Source: UBA4717 sp045531795 | GTDB taxonomy: Bacteria; Bacillota; Clostridia; Oscillospirales; CAG-272 | Assembly: GCA_045531795.1 (NCBI GenBank) | Contig: JAZSET010000109.1 | Coordinates: forward strand, 1-5,804 | DNA length: 5,804 nucleotides | Direction of reading: 5' to 3' | Shown: positions 5,716 to 5,804 of the stretch, in pieces | How the letters are laid out: the number at the start of each line of letters is the position of its first letter | Position numbering within the stretch: position 1 is the first letter of the stretch | Notes under the pieces: model-generated | The model's database searches: none | Seen by the model: the letters and a program-made list of their open reading frames with translations, nothing else | What the model was told of the DNA's origin: nothing | Position numbers and translations under genes: made by a program

Positions 5716-5804
5716 TAAAAACCTGTATTGGAAGCATAGATTGTTAACAGAACAGCAGAATCAATTTGAAGTGGTGTTGGAGTATGGGTGGAGACTTAAA
5801 GTTT
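5716..5804 (+). other. Tail of window: no identified gene; possible start of an unassigned reading frame
   Basis: No T-tailed hairpin terminator and no tmRNA 5' end are visible. One frame is open to the edge from TTG at 5741 (reading LTEQQNQFEVVLEYGWRLKV), with a weak GGAAG at 5730-5734. A second short frame starts at ATG 5784 (MGGDLKF), but its GGAG is only one base away. Neither matches a family I recognise. The last 37 bases are G-rich and contain a single C. This may be the edge of a new gene or untranslated DNA. Confidence 0.2.

Noticed and set aside
5784..5804. ATG at 5784 as a new gene start, or 5' end of tmRNA
   Set aside because: The GGAG is only one base before the ATG, too close for initiation. 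The GGGTGGAG sequence does not look like a tmRNA acceptor-stem start, which normally opens with a G-run and a nearby TTCGAC-type motif.

Overview
The window looks like a chromosomal housekeeping segment from a low-to-moderate GC Gram-positive bacterium. Class Clostridia (Bacillota) fits best, possibly near Ruminococcaceae/Oscillospiraceae. The reasons are AGGAGG-type ribosome binding sites before every gene whose upstream region is visible, SigA-type promoters with extended -10 elements, AT-rich intergenic DNA, a lepA-hemW pair of the Firmicutes type, and an MtaB (YqeV-type) methylthiotransferase. The genus cannot be read from the sequence alone.

Layout, left to right. A divergent ComF-like phosphoribosyltransferase gene (8-697, +) runs from the left edge, and its true start may lie outside the window. 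It meets hemW (677-1828, -) tail to tail with a 21-bp overlap, and a perfect 18-bp palindrome sits on that overlap. hemW lies 25 bp downstream of lepA (1854-3674, -), and the two almost certainly share one transcript. A 143-bp divergent intergenic region (3675-3817) holds a consensus promoter for lepA-hemW and an extended -10 promoter for mtaB. mtaB (3818-5149, +, TTG start) is followed by a 101-bp gap with promoter-like elements and a small inverted repeat, then smpB (5251-5715, +, GTG start). The last 89 bases hold no gene I can name.

How the genes relate. LepA (EF4) is a ribosomal elongation/biogenesis GTPase. MtaB places the methylthio group on t6A37 of ANN-decoding tRNAs. SmpB is the protein partner of tmRNA in ribosome rescue. 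Three of the five genes therefore act on translation fidelity or rescue, and two (HemW, MtaB) are radical-SAM-fold proteins. I see no phage, transposon, CRISPR, toxin-antitoxin or defence system. Nothing here supports a claim of a wholly new system. The items most worth a second look are the palindrome at the convergent gene ends, the paired sequence arms on the divergent -35 elements, the inverted repeat in the smpB promoter, and the atypical ComF-like protein.
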